Source of the DNA: Casuarius casuarius
Lineage: Eukaryota; Chordata; Aves; Casuariiformes; Casuariidae
Direction: 5' to 3'
Length of the DNA stretch: 64,000 nucleotides
Assembly: GCA_003342895.1 (NCBI GenBank)
Contig: PTFA01000158.1
Location: 817,921 to 881,920 of the forward strand
Shown: positions 1 to 13,915 of the stretch, one piece after another
Numbering within the stretch: the first letter of the stretch is position 1
Layout of the letters: each line of letters starts with the position of its first letter
The notes under the pieces: model-generated
Told to the model about the DNA's origin: nothing
Databases searched by the model: none
Seen by the model: only the letters and a program-made list of their open reading frames with translations
Made by a program: the position numbers and the translations under genes

Positions 1-1957
1 GCTTCCTCAGGAAGCATAAAATACAGTCGGAAAAGAAGACTCAAGAATATTTCCTGAAAATGTGTTTCTTCAGTCATTACCCACAGGCTTTGCAAGGCCA
101 TCAGAATAGTGGGGGCAGCAACGACCACCCAATCCCACTGAAAGTCCTGAACTGGCACACTGTTTACAAGGGTTAGTTACCTTGTTTTTTTGCTTAAACT
201 GATCCTTCCCTAGGGGCAAAGTCAATTTCTAAAAAAAAAAGCACATTTTAAGTTTTGAATGATGAAGACAGCAAAGAAAACTAGTAACTGTGCTAGGCCA
301 ATTGATACAGCCAGAAAAAAAAAAATGGACAAGCTTTCAAGGCACACAAATCCTTCTTCAAATACTGGAAATTTTTGTTTTCTTTAGACCATTTAACCAA
401 GCTGTAATCTGTGGGTTTAGTTCCTCATGATTCACCAACGTTGAGGTAGCCCACAAGAAATACAATTTTTAAAGAATTCCTTAAAAAATATGTGGGTGGG
501 AAATCCCTGTTTCTGCAAACTCATAATCATTTGTTTCTGATAAAATTATTCATCATGTTCAAAAAAAGGCAGACTGTAAATGTGTGTCAGACACAAATAA
601 CGTCAGGGGGCTAAAACCAAGGACCTTAAAAAAATCTTAAAAAATACAGAGCGCAAAGAAGGATCTAAGACAACCTTATGAAGGGAATAAAAAGTTTCCT
701 TGCTGAAAAATGAAAACAGTAGGCAGAGTGAAAGACTACAGGCAAGCAGTAAGCTAGCAGCAGAACTAAAATCCTAGCCTGCATCTTGGGATTTATAGAA
801 AACTTTGTTAATGAGAACTGAACTGTGCTTTTATTAATAATGCATGTAAAACTGCAGTTTTCTTACTGATTGATATTAAAGGAAACAGTAGGGAAATAAC
901 TAAATACATACAGAACAGCTGCTGATTATCAAAAGCTGTAGTTACCAATGCAATATTTTAACAACAAGCCCATGATCTCTCCCAGTAAGAGCAACAATCA
1001 GCATTCTGCAGAAGTGAATCCTATTTATTTATCTGGCAATTCCTGGGCACAATTTGGTAGTTACCATGGATCATGGACAATACCCAGTAAGCAGACACAC
1101 TATTTTGGTAAGAGTTTAGTAATACGTATGCAGACCCTGCCAGCTGCACTCAGTGGCAAAGAATGGTCTTGGATTTATTTAATTTGTTAGTCCAGATCCT
1201 TGCCTGCATGTCTGATGCATGTCCTTTGGAGTTTCTTGAGGTTTTACATAGGCAGGAATCCAGTGCAATGCAACATTCAAAGCAGCCCCATTAACACAGT
1301 GTGTTGACTAAAGTGTTATCACGGGACAGGAATGAACTTGTGCTATAAAGCCTGTATTAAGAGACCATAACTAGATTCTAATACAAACATTTAATTATGT
1401 CATTGAGGCTCGTTCACACAGCAAATCAGCTCATCAGCAGTGGTTTTTATGAGTGTCAGGGTGCACTTGTCAATTAATTTTCAAGGAGGGCTGCTTGTGA
1501 TCACAAAACAGTTCAGATCTGAACAGTTCTTAACTGTATGTTGAAATGGGTAATACACCATATTTGATTTTGATCCTAAAGGCCAAACTACAACCTTCCT
1601 GAATATCACACACACGTAAACCTCTAGCTGCCTTCAAAAAGCTTATGGCCACCATTTCTCCAAGAGCTTGCATGTTATTAGGTACAATGTCTACCCTTTA
1701 CAATTTTTAAAAGGTTACAAACAGCTCTTTTAATACAATCATGCCACCAAAACTTGATGCCTGATGAACCAACAGTGAAGACAGAGAAGTGTTTCTAAGG
1801 GAAAATCCTCAATTCAAATCAGCAGTTTTCTCCAAGCCTTTGTAAATGAATCATCAGAAAGTTCAGGAAGCTATGAGTAATTCAAATGGTTAACTCATAC
1901 TGCTTAAAGGAAGTTAATTTGGGTGGATGAATATTTGGATTAAAAAATGGTTTCTTT

Positions 1958-2062
1958 CTTCTTCCCTTGGTAGCTGAACTGGTTGTTAGATGAACGGAAA
2001 ATTTAGGAAATCTTAAACTTGACTGTAAATTTTCCACATTTTAAGCTACCAAAGGGCAAGAA
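1958..2062. repeat. Imperfect hairpin with two paired segments
   Basis: The outer arms are CCCTTGGTAGCT (1964-1975) and AGCTACCAAAGGG (2044-2056), complementary apart from one extra A; pairing extends to TTCTT and AAGAA outside. The inner arms GGAAAATTTA and TAAATTTTCC pair again. The left arm has about 12 more unpaired bases than the right between the two stems. It may be a decayed miniature element or a structured RNA; no homology is recognised. Confidence 0.45.
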
Positions 2063-4348
2063 CAGCCTGATAAGAGCCATTATTGCCAGCATCTCAGAGA
2101 GATGAAGCTCTCATTTGAAATTTCAGTTCTTAACGCCAATTCACTACCACCCCAATCCTCCTCCAGAGTCATCCTGTATCAAATCTCCCACGTGATGGAG
2201 ATTCTGGAATTGTCCTGATGGTAACAAACTCCTACTGACATCTTAAAATCCCTTTTTGACATGCATCTTGTATTCAAAATAAGGTTATAATAATAGCATG
2301 GAATGTTTCACACTTCTCTCAAAAACGCTGCGGATTAGCCACAGAAAGTAGCTGCAGGCCTGAAACTATAAATGCGTTTCTCAAGCTTTTCCACTGATGA
2401 TCTACATCCAACATTAATAAAAGGAGAGCTCTGTAAAAAAGATGGCCTGTGAAAACACATCCAGAATATACTATTCAAAATTCAGCATTTGAAAGCTTCA
2501 CAGAGACGTTTTTAACTGCAAAATACAGAAGTGAACAAAGTAATGGGTTAACAAAAAAGCAGATAAACATGTCATCTTCCCACCACATTACAAGAACTGA
2601 TGCATGGATTAATGGCTGATCAGAAACACCGCTGAACAAATTGGTTTATGAAGAGAGATATTCAGCCTCTTAATTTCACTGTGTAACAAAAGATAATGAT
2701 ACGTCTTTGAACATTCTTTAAAGGTCATCATACACTGAGAGGCCCCAGTGATTTTAGCATCATATAAAAGATGTTGATGTTTTGCAGATGGCAGTAGCAA
2801 CACCTCTTCCTGCAGGAGAATCAGAAGGTTTCAATTTCAGGGAACAGCAGGGGTTTGTATTAGGACTCAGGATAAAGAGGCCGGATTCTGTCAAAAATCA
2901 TAGTCTAGACACATGTATGTGCTTGCTTATGGAAGAAACCAGTTTCAGATAAATTTCTTTTAAAGTTTTACTTTGATGATTATCCAAATTATACTAAAAC
3001 TGCTCAAATCCTGTGCTGTTGGAGACATACATTTTGTACCTATCAAAAAACTTACAGCAGATTAAAATGTCATAAGTGCAGGAGTGCCACTGCGTTACAT
3101 ATCTTAAATTAGCTTTCTATTATACGATAGATTATAGAATCAGGCACCTCCCTATTCATTCATCATGCTGGCCTCAATCAAAATTCTTGCACGAAAGCTG
3201 TCCTGATGTTTCTCCAGGCTTTTTTTCCCACCAAAAGAAAGCAGTTCTGCAGCACTTGAGGTCACTTGGACAAAATATCTTAAAGTCCTGAAAAATTAGG
3301 TTTTTTTCCAAAAGCCACCAACTTTTAAACTACGTTTGTCTTGGAACAGCACTGCTAAGACTCAGCATGAAGCAAACATTCTGGGTTTATTTTGTCTTTA
3401 CTGAAAATCCATGCCTTTGAGTATTTTTACACTGTTCAAGTCATCTGCATTCACATTATTCACAGATCTCTCTGCCACTGAATATTAACTTTTGCACTAA
3501 AAAAAGCTAAATTAAAATTTAACATCTAACTATTTGTGGCTTATTGCACTCCTATAGGAGGAGGAAAGGTTTAAGTGTCAAATTAACAGTGGGAAGCCGA
3601 GAAAAATTTATATCACTCAAAAGTTTTAACACCTGACGTGACTGTGTCACTTTTTAGGGCACTCATGACTTATTTTCCCTTTTATTTATTTAATAAAGCA
3701 AATGCCAACTGCAGACATTATAAGCTGTCTGAAGTTAATTCTGCAAGTTCATTTTGGTTTTGCAATTGTTTTTCTTCTGTTTGCTACTCAATAATACACA
3801 TAACTGTTTTTTTTTTTATTTTTGTATCTCTTCCCTCTGAAAGCAGTGCATCAAAATGTTTACAATCCAGCTGTGCTCCCATAAAGCCACTCCTCTGCTA
3901 GGCTTTGGCTGGAAGACACTCAAATACATAGTCTTACAGCAGTGGGATAGTAAATCAAAGGCCTATGGCCCAATTCAAGAAAGTACTTGTTTAAATGATA
4001 TGAAGCCAATAAGGCCATAGCCTTGAATACTTCACTGCAAAGGGCTGTATTAGTCATTTGTTTCCCAACAGATTAAATCTGCTCTGGATCCAGTCCTAGA
4101 TGTTTGCTGGAAGGTGTCACTAAATAAAATGAGAGGAAAATCTGGCCAACAATCTCTTGATTTCTAAGAAACCACTGGCTGTAGCACCTGGCTAATCAGA
4201 TACCTAAATAGCAGCAATGGGGAGACCACAAATCACACCCAGATCTCTGTCCCATGAGCTTTAAAGGTAAGCTTTTACCTAACTTTGCTTCTCACTTTGA
4301 ATTATTCCTTTAATAACGTAGACAAGGTAATTGCTTGAAGTTTATAGA

Positions 4349-4394
4349 ATCTGTAATCTGTACACAGGGGCATCTGTAATCTATACACAGTGTG
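4349..4394. repeat. 23-base tandem duplication, two units
   Basis: ATCTGTAATCTGTACACAGG at 4349 is repeated as ATCTGTAATCTATACACAGT at 4372. The full 23-base units match at 19 of 23 positions. Confidence 0.75.
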
Positions 4395-4724
4395 ACAGGA
4401 AGCTTGGCACCGTGACAGAATAAAGACAGAAATTTTAAGTGATTAACTAAATATATTAATGGAAAAAAAAATGAAGTAAGTTGTAGTAATCAGAACAAAA
4501 AAGTCTTCCTGGAACAGCTGTTTTTCAGTGCTTGCTTCCTTTGCACGTAACTTTTGGGCAGTATTTCACAAAATGCTTTTCACTTTATAGAATGATGCAC
4601 ATTTGATGGCAGGTATGGAAAACAGTAGCTAATGCACTGCATGTCTTTCTAACAGGCTGTGGTCAAGACCATTACTGGTAGAGATAAAAGACACTATGCT
4701 AAGACAACTGAACAAACAGGAAAG

Positions 4725-4865
4725 CTGGCTGAGTGATTAAGGAATTAATTCTGAGAGACATGTATTCATTTATTTGGTCTGCCACGAACTTCCTTTGTTG
4801 CCCTGGGCAAGCTAAACTGAGCTCCCCACTTCAGTGGGAATAACTGCATATCCCCATGTTAGAAG
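4725..4865 (+). mobile_element. MIR-like tRNA-derived SINE
   Basis: The order of landmarks follows the MIR consensus: a GAGTGATTAAGGAATTAA-type tRNA-like head, TGGTCTGCCACGAACTTCCT, GTTGCCCTGGGCAAGCTAAA, a CTCCCCACTTCAGTGGGAAT segment replacing the usual cytosine-rich run, and AACTGCATATCCC near the core end. The copy is old, with many substitutions, and lies inside ME3 intron 1. Confidence 0.6.
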
Positions 4866-7800
4866 GGTGCTCCAAAACTAAAATGTGAAATATAAGGTTT
4901 ATGCCAACATGATGCATGGTGCCCATGGCTGCTCGATCACTTTATCATATGCATACCAGACTAATTCAGAAACTGCCCTTCATAACTATTTGATAAGAAA
5001 CATAGCAAAGATAAAAAGCAGCATATTTAATGCAGCTGATCTGCTAGGCCTTCAGTAGCTTAAAATTTAATACCTGAATGAATCGCATTAGAGAGAAACA
5101 GAAGCTCAATGATACATGCCTTGAAAGTCATATTATGCGCTGAATGACTCCAAGAATTAGGAATTAGATATAATATACCACAAGCATTTCTCCCATTTGC
5201 ATTGCTTTCATTTTTTTCCCCTAGTTTTCATATCCAAACTCAATAGTTCCTATATTTTGCCACAGTCTGGCAACTACAGCCAGGGGATGATGTGACCTCT
5301 AAATGAGGAACGTGTTAGTTTCAATTTGTGAAGCAGTAAATAAATATCTTTAAAACTTCTAATATCATTTCCGTTTCACCTAATATTTGTCAGGTAAATT
5401 ACCAAATATATCTATAAGTTTCCTCTCTAAAGAATGAACTTTGGGATCTAACCTCTCACACAGTGGTGTCTCAAGGTATGCTCTCTATTTCCATTTGGCT
5501 ATTTTATTCACGAAAAATCTGAGGACTTTGGCCATTCCCCCAGATTTCCAAAAGTCCAGAAGCTCGTCAGAGCTACAGTCTTATGTGATAAAGTTAATCT
5601 GCAAGTGCACAGTAAATTCAACACATACAGAAATGCTGGAAAAGCTGATCATCTTTTGGATATGTACAGATTATGTGCAAAGCAGAGGCTGGATGTCCAG
5701 AACACCCAGACATATTACCATAGTGTAAGTGCGAATCAGCTTCATAGTTCCCTGACGCAAATTAGTTTCAGGATCTGAATATGTCAGACCTATGGAAATG
5801 CACTGCCCAGAAACAGCATTAAGTGTAAATATGCAAAGGTACAGTAAACCCAGCATATCCTTGCATATCAGTTCCACCATGGAAGTGCTTTGTATTTCTT
5901 CTCAGGAAAATCCTGGCTACAAATGCAAGAACCCTGGAAATAAATATAAATTCTTGACAGGAGAATGTAAGCTTTTGGCTTATAGAATACTTTACTGGAG
6001 TATCTATCTGCTCTCTCAGAGGTAACAGCTTTCCAGATGCTACTTTTAAACCTTAAATTATGCATACACTTTGTTTCCTGGTTTAATCAGTAAAGTTAAA
6101 AGTATCCTATAAAAGTGTCTGGTGTCTCTCTTTTCTGCTTGCACAGTATCTATTACGAGGATGCACACTGGCACTCTGAGAAATTAATGCCATGCAAATA
6201 GGCGGCATTTTTAATCCCTTCTGAATATGAAGTCAGGTACATCGTTAAGTGCTAATATAGTCTGCATCAGGGTGGCGTCACTAAGTTGGTGGAATTCTAA
6301 AAATAAGTTTTGACCTAAGAAGCCCACTTGCCTCAGGAAAAGGCTATACAAAAAAAGCAGTATTGATAGCTTTTCAACAGATCACTCTTCATTTTCTTCA
6401 GCTTTTCCAGGACTGGCTTGCATTGAGGAACTAGAGTCCTGTCTTTTCCTCTCAGTGTGATAAAGCTCTCCATACGTAACCTGCATGAATGTAAGAAGAG
6501 AGATTTAAGCAATATTCTTAGGCACAAACTCTCACTGTCACTGTAGTAAAATAAGTAAGTTACTTTAAGAATAACTACTGGTGGTGACAGACGGAGCCTG
6601 AGTGACTTTAGGTCTTGAGCTCAAGAACTTCAGACGCAAGAGGGAGCATGGGCAAAAAAATGAAACAAGAGAAGAATAATTTTTGAGGCAGTTTGTTCTA
6701 ATAAAAGTCAGACTGTAGCTCATCAGCAGTCAGAGACTGGAGACCACGAGAGCAGCTGGATGTATGTAACCGAGGCTATCAAAGGTACATGAGTATCCAT
6801 CACATACGAAAAGGTGAAATTCATACACAGGAGGATACGTATCTTATGTCCTACATTTCAAGCTAGCAGAATTTGTCCTGTCACCCCCTCCCTTGTTTTA
6901 TAAGCCAAGCTTTTTTAAGAAATTATTTCTACATTTCTTCTCATTTTGCACTCTGATCATGTTTTCAGGGATTTGTTAGCAACACTGGTTTTGAAATGTT
7001 CGCAAATTCAGGAAGACAAAAGTTCTAGAAGGTATGATTTGTCCTACACATCCCATATTAATGGTTCAACTGAAATCTGAAACAGTTTCAGATTCGTAAA
7101 TCCTGTTTTCAGAAAACATGCTTGCTGCATTCAAAACCCAAAAGAGCCCAGGTTAGTTCCCTCATTCTCTATCCCATCTCCCTCTATCACCCAACCACTG
7201 TAATACAGTAATGAGTTAGCAAACATGAAATCAGTTCAGTTCAACAGGGGCAACCAACAGCATCATTTGACACCAAACCATAAAGAATTTTTGTTTACCT
7301 GAAACTGATACTGAATTCCCAACCTGCCAGAATGCTGAAAAATTCGGAGACTTTAATACACATTAGATAGAGGAATACATGCAGGACGCATGCATGTTAA
7401 ATACTTCAAATATGTACTTGTAAACAAAGACTTTAAAACCCGTTTTAACAGTTATAATTTGTCTATTTAAAAACAAAACAAAACATATTTACACTAAACA
7501 GAACGGGGAGCTGTAACAGGCTTTTCAGATTTTAGAGAATGCCAGTGAGACGGATTTTTGTTGTACCTTTGGACAATAGTTCAGGCCTAAAACCAACTTA
7601 GATTAAATACTCACTATCTGCTGGACCAAACCTCAGGAGATACGAAGCAGCTGGAAAGGCTCAGTATCTGAACTAGACTCAAGATCTCCTGCGCAGAGCC
7701 ACAAGCTGCCAGGATTTTCTGTACACTTATACTCTGCAAAAGAATAGCGATGCTTAAAGTCTCCGTCTTTCTTTATACAACATGCAGGGCAGGGAAGATT

Positions 7801-9821
7801 CTTCAATCCCTGAGATAAACTGATTAAATTTCAGAATAAGACATTGAGTGAAGCAATGGAATTCAGTCTAACTACACTAACCAAAGCCTTCCTCCCCTCA
7901 TCCGAGCTAATTTAGACATTTACAGTGTAGATGTCTCTGTGTGAACTTGTCACCCTGGGATCTCCTTATAGGCGCAGAATAGAAGGGTGAGTCATCTTTC
8001 TGAAATCGGAGATGAGGAGTATCTCCAACGCACAACGCAACATTTGTCCAGATGACCCCACCACAGTGGGCACAGGCGTACATGCACACTGCAGTTTGGA
8101 AACTCTCGTGTACAGAACGTCCCTCAAACCAGCTGCCTCACCTCTCCTAGCTACGTTCTCCTGCCTGAATATGAAAAAGTTATGCTCTCCCAAGATTCAG
8201 TTTTAAGCCTCTCTTTAAGAGGTATAAAGCACTGCCCACAATTACTAAGAAGCTGATTGAGTGGACAGACTCCCAGAACTTCATCGAGACTTGTTGTGGG
8301 TCCCAAACCAGGGTTCACAACAATCTGCTCAGACTTTGAGAACAGTTTTGTAACATCCCAGCAGTGAACTGACCAAATGACTGTTTTATCAACGAGACTG
8401 AGATATGCCTCCCACAAGCTCATTTGATCCAGCACTACAGTTCACAAATTAAATTATGATGATGCCAAAGACATTGAGAAAGACATGAGAAAAGGTTTCA
8501 GCTGTTTGTTGCTTCCATCAGAGCTGTAGCAACATTCACTGCCCTCTGTTTCCCTGCTTCAAGACTGTGCAACATTTCAAGTCCTGCGACTGCTTTATTA
8601 ATCCCCTGACAAAAATAAAAAATTAAAAGCACCCACTTTACTGAACTCGCTGTTCCTCAGGAAATACTAACTGAAAACTTCTTGCTATATGTTACAAATT
8701 GTAACGCAAATATTATGATTCTTTAAGTCAAACAAGATTAATATCCCTTCTCCCCTCCAGGAAATCCTAGTAAATGCTACAAGGGTTTTCAGCTTTGCAG
8801 GAAGTCGAACTGCTGGACTCCCATATACTTTTACTTTTGGCTTCAGTGGGAAACTCATTTTGCAACTCTACCAAGTATCAGTTACATTCCTACAAGCAAA
8901 GCTGTCCAACTGCCAGTCAACAGAACGTTTGACCTTGCAGAGAAACCTGAAAGGCACTTGTACAAAACAACAAGATCTCGTTACGGTTGCATTCTCACTG
9001 CCAAACCCATTAAAGCTTATCTTTAAAATGCAATTAACTTTTAGTAAGCGGCTAACACCAAGTGTATTTTAAAGCAGCAGCTGGAGTCTTACTGTTGCTT
9101 TCCAACACTTTTGCATCACTTCTATTTATCTGAGAAATGATTTAATTAACCGTATTTGAAGTTATGAGATAACATGTTAAATCCACAACAACAACTTGCC
9201 TTTAGGGAGAGCGGCCCAGTTTCAGCAAGCATCAGTCATGCATTCATTCTGGTTTCACAGTCCTAGTTACCCCCCTTGACGGGTGGACATTTGGAAGGTC
9301 TTAATTCAAAGGCACTTTTGTAAGGTCTATTAAGCTACTCCAAGAACTTTCCAGGGCAGCCTCAAGCTCTCTGCGGTATCACAGTGCCCTAGTTTTACCT
9401 CCAGCGACTCTTGTGAAGAAGTCCGGCTCTTCTTACCTGCATGCCAGAGGACTGCTTTCAGCATTGAAAAAGGCATCACTTAAAGCTGGTTGCCTCAAAG
9501 TTCATAAGGAAGATGAATGAGCTTGGATAGATGAGGTTAAGATATAGTATCACACAGTATTTTTGATTTTTGGGGCATTCAACTATGGAAGTGGCTGGAG
9601 CCTTCATGTGATCCAGTATCAGTAAAAATTGATGATAATGACAAACTTCATTTTTGCTTTGAGACTTTGGCGTAAAAAATTAATGAGCACAAATTTTCAC
9701 GTGTTTCCATTTTAATGGACTGAGCAGGACAGTGAAATTTCACACTATACTATCTTTAACCTCAGCCTTTTGTGATCAAATAATCTCCTATCTTGAATGG
9801 TGCAGTCGGTTGTTCCCAGAT

Positions 9822-9900
9822 TCAGATAAGGCCTGATTCAAAGTCTATTGATATCAGTGGAAAGCCTCCCAGTGGCTTAAGCCTGTGATGCTTTTTAGAA
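9822..9900. repeat. Ancient near-palindromic interspersed repeat
   Basis: GGCCTGATTCAAAGTCTATT, GATATCAGTGGAAAGCCTCC and CAGTGGCTTAAGCCTG resemble the amniote motif set GGCCTGATTCAAAGCCCATT plus TGACTTCAATGGG in inverted arrangement. It is probably an old non-autonomous element; I cannot name the family. Confidence 0.45.
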
Positions 9901-11821
9901 GCCAAAAAATAATGCTCAGGGAGACCTCTGTGCTGTAGCAAGCGACTTTTTTCCCCACACATCAGCCAGTAAAAGCTGCTGGCATCAGCACACGAAGTGA
10001 AAGGCATGTCACACACGTCTCCTTCTAACAAATACTGCTGCAAATGGATCATAGCACATCACACCCTAGGCCGTTTACCAAACCTAAAGGGAATCTGTTG
10101 CATGTGTGCAATGAGAAACAAGTCCCACTGGTACGTATGCCGAAAGTCCTCTAAATGCTAGGGGAAAAAAAATTCTTCTATAACCTTTGAGCAACTGAGT
10201 TTGTGTTTGAACATTATTTACTTGACAGGCTTTTAAAACGCCAAAGTGAGCAAATTCATTAGCGAGTAGAAAGTAGCAGATGCTGCAGAACGCAAGCCAA
10301 TCTGCATTTGGATCAGCACGAATTTATGCTTGGAAAATTTTCTGCAGACGCACCAACCCTGAGCACGTGATTTGATTTATAGTTGGTTTCCATCGCTTTC
10401 ACCTATCGAGCCAAGCCATCTGGTAGTCCCTGGGGTGGGGGAGAGAGAAGAATCTTCAATTATTCTTCCACACATCCTTATCATTTCAAACACTTTCAGA
10501 TCTTCTTGCACAGTCCCCCCTCATCTACTATTTTTTCTCTGGTACAACTATGAATGTCTTTCATGCTGCTACAACCATTTCACAACTCACATCTTCCCTC
10601 CAGGAGGGTCTGTTGGCAGTCCAATCCTGTGTACATTGCACTAGCAAAAATGGTTTGCTCTCTCAGCTGTGTATTTTTACAGGGTCTGTTTAAAAAAAAT
10701 CCAAATTAATGGGAGATATGGTTCATTTTTACATGCTATTTATTTAGTTTTTCCACAGTATTCAGACTTAACACTTCAAGATTTTTTTCTTGTTGTTTTT
10801 GGCTTACTTTATGGCTAGATTTAGAAACCTTTACATAATATAAGGAGAGAGAAGGGTCTTATCCTTTTAATAACTGCAATCAGGGGATTTGATTTACAGA
10901 AGGAGTAGTTTTGTGCCAGCAATTAGCTATAGATACAAATGACTGCATGAAGACTTCTAATTACCTGTAAGGTAGGAAATAAATAGTTTACAGGGAGAGG
11001 TTTCCTGCCTTGCTTATATGCTTAAACTGCCCTGACAACATGAACTCTAATAAGCCTGACACTTCCAAAAATGACAGGATTTAGCACATATAATACATTC
11101 TCTCATCTGCAACCACTCACCACTAAAATTACCTGTGGGTTCAACATCAAACCCTAAACTGAAGATTAAACAGAGCTTAATAGTTTCCATAATGAATTTA
11201 ATCACTAGGGGAAGTGACAAATCCTTTAGCCAAGCCAAAGAGTTAAAAACCAAGATGCCTTAAGTGTATGTTTTATGAGGCTGAGCAGAGTTAATCCATA
11301 TGGACACATTACAAAACAGACTTGTCAATTCATAAGCTAGACACAGAAAAAATATTGCTGAGATGTGAAGCTGATCTTTTATATACAATACAGAAATTTA
11401 TTGAAAATCTGTTTTGGTTCCATGGCACATGTTGAAAACAAAATACGTAAGTAAAACAGAAAGCTGCAAACTGAAGCGAAGCAGAAAATTTTGATACGCA
11501 CAAGACTTTTGTGTTGGCTTATTTTCTTTGTCAGAACCATAGTCTGCTTAGTTTATGTCTGAGTTTTGTGTTTGGCAGCTGCAGAACTATAAAAAGCTTT
11601 GCCATTTAAAACAATTTTAAAAGGAAGATATTGTATTAGGCTGACAATGCATAAGCCATCAAAATGTCGCGTTGTTTGGGGAGACAGAGAAAGATAGCAA
11701 GTGTCACCTCTGGGCCCCAAAGACGACATGAAAAATGAAAAACATGCTCATCTTCTCTACTGGAGCACATTATAAGCTGAAAGTAGTCCAGTCTGCTGTT
11801 GTGCTAACTAAGTCCTCTATT

Positions 11822-11843
11822 GAGAGAGAGGGAGAGAGAGAGA
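11822..11843. repeat. (GA)n microsatellite
   Basis: A GAGA run with one GG interruption. Confidence 0.9.
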
Positions 11844-13847
11844 ATATTACGGGACAGTGTTTATTCTCCCCCAAGCCTCAAAGCCTTCCTGCCCTATTCA
11901 CAGCAGCTCTAAAGTTAAGTCTGTCCTAAAATAATTTATTTGAGCAAAAGATACAATAGGACATTCAAGATTTGATAATAGGTCTGATAACGCGTCATGA
12001 GAAGAAGGCAGGAAAATAAGTAGCAGTTGGAGGGAAAACAAAAGACAAAAGAAAAAACTTTTTCAGCCTGACTTATCTCCCAGCTTTTGACTGTATTAGC
12101 ATATTCCAGGATCCGGAGACCCCAGGATAGTTAAAGTATCCATCTGTCTTTTAGCTCGCTCCTCCCATGACACTGACCAAAAGCAGGAGAACCTGTACTC
12201 CTGCACATCGCTTCGTCCGGACATCGGCAGGCAAGGCCTCTCCTGGGCAGGGCAGGACCCAGCACTCAGCCAGGCACAAGCCTTGTCACCTCCAACAGCA
12301 AGCTCCGGGCACCAAATCTGCACAGGGCTTGGTGCTGGAAACGCCTATGTGCTGTCTGCACTTGAGCACATGCTGCTGGTGGTACACCTGGAACTGAAGA
12401 ATGAGCAAAACACTAAAACCACCGGAGAGGTGCCAACAGCAGAGGTTTGCACAGTACCTTCCATCAGCCAGGCAAGTCCTAATGCACCAGGGTTCAGGAA
12501 GGCAGGTGAGCATCACTTGCAGGAAGCCTGAAAAAGATAAAACCTACCCCAAAGTTCTGGAGGATCCTAAGTGTTATGAACATTTAGTCAAAATTTTCCC
12601 CTTTAGCACCAAAATCTTGAATGGAGTGCAATGATTTGTTAACAGCTCATGGACTAAATCCTGGTTCTCTCGCAACCCATAGGAGCTAGCCATTGGGGAC
12701 CAGACTGGATCTCCGAGACAAACAAATCCAAGGAGCCCAATTCTTTCTTTTTGAGCATAATGCACATCTATGTCCACCTCAACCACAACTGCAGACTCAG
12801 GCTGATGCACACCCAACAGCAGAACACGTTAGAGCTGCAGTGAATAGAAAGATGACTTATTTGCTCCTATGCTTTCTTATTAAATGAAAAAAATTAATTA
12901 TCTTCAGTGTTTTGCAGATGCCATGAGAACTGAGAATTATCTGCAGGAGAGGGAGATGTGAGGGGAGAAAGAGGGTATGAAGAAAGGAAGAAGATTACTA
13001 CTCAAAAATTCCCTTTTATTGTGTTGAATTCCATTTATTGCTCTCTAAATTTCAAAAATACAATACAGTTTATAATAATTATGTTCTGTTCCATGACATA
13101 TGCAAACTATGCTGATTTATAAAAATATGCATACTTCATTTGACTGTTGTCAGCAGATGAAAAAAGCAGAACAGAAACTGGGTATATGGTGATTAGAGAT
13201 ACCAGAGTAATAGTCAGACTAGACAGCTGAAGTCATCCTGAAAATTTATAAAATGATCTTGCCTATCTAAATCCACTGCAAGTCTAACAAAACCTACTAT
13301 TGATACTCAACAATCCCAGTACAATTGAAATGAGGTGGGGAAAAAAAAAAGGGTCAAAGCAGCAATTTTTCTATACAAAACTTTAATACCTTGCAATAGA
13401 GGAATTAAAAAAAGAAATGTTACTCCTATTAAAGTAAAACTCTAATAAAGAATTAGTGTTAGTGTATGGGTCTTCAGGAATAGAAGTCACAAGGTCCTAT
13501 CAGCTGGGTGGCATTTCCCCCTAAAACAGGGATCATATACGCTGGAGCCCAGCCCTCAGGATCCCCGGCACTCAGTTTCGTATACCATCAGACTTCCAAA
13601 CAGATCAGGAGAATGACTGACCAGGTTTTCCATCTCTTCTGCCCAAGAAACTGCTAGTTTTGTTTTTTTAAAGACCCATTTTTCCTTTCTCAGCTCTGAA
13701 TTAATGTCAGCAATAGCAATTAGAGTGTCACTCTACATCTGGCAGCCACAGAAGCTGCAGAGAAATTCAGCTTACGTTCCCTTTTATCCAAAATCAAGTC
13801 AAATCGAATTTTTTGCTCCATAAGTCTTCCCTCCGACACCTTAGGTC

Positions 13848-13915
13848 CCGGGCACTCCCAGTGTAATCAACTGGTTGTTCGCCACTCATTTCACTGGATG
13901 CAAGAAATGGGGATG
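13848..13915. repeat. Ancient TGACTTCAATGG-family remnant
   Basis: GGCACTCCCAGTGTAATCAA, CTGGTTGTTCGCCACTCATT and TCACTGGATGCAAGAAATGG align by eye with two successive ACTCCCATTGACTTCAATGG cores separated by a GTTTTGCC-like segment. Confidence 0.4.

Noticed and set aside
2160..2215. A reverse-complement malic enzyme exon near CAGAGTCATCCTG
   Set aside because: Translation gives no malic enzyme motif and there are no proper splice sites.
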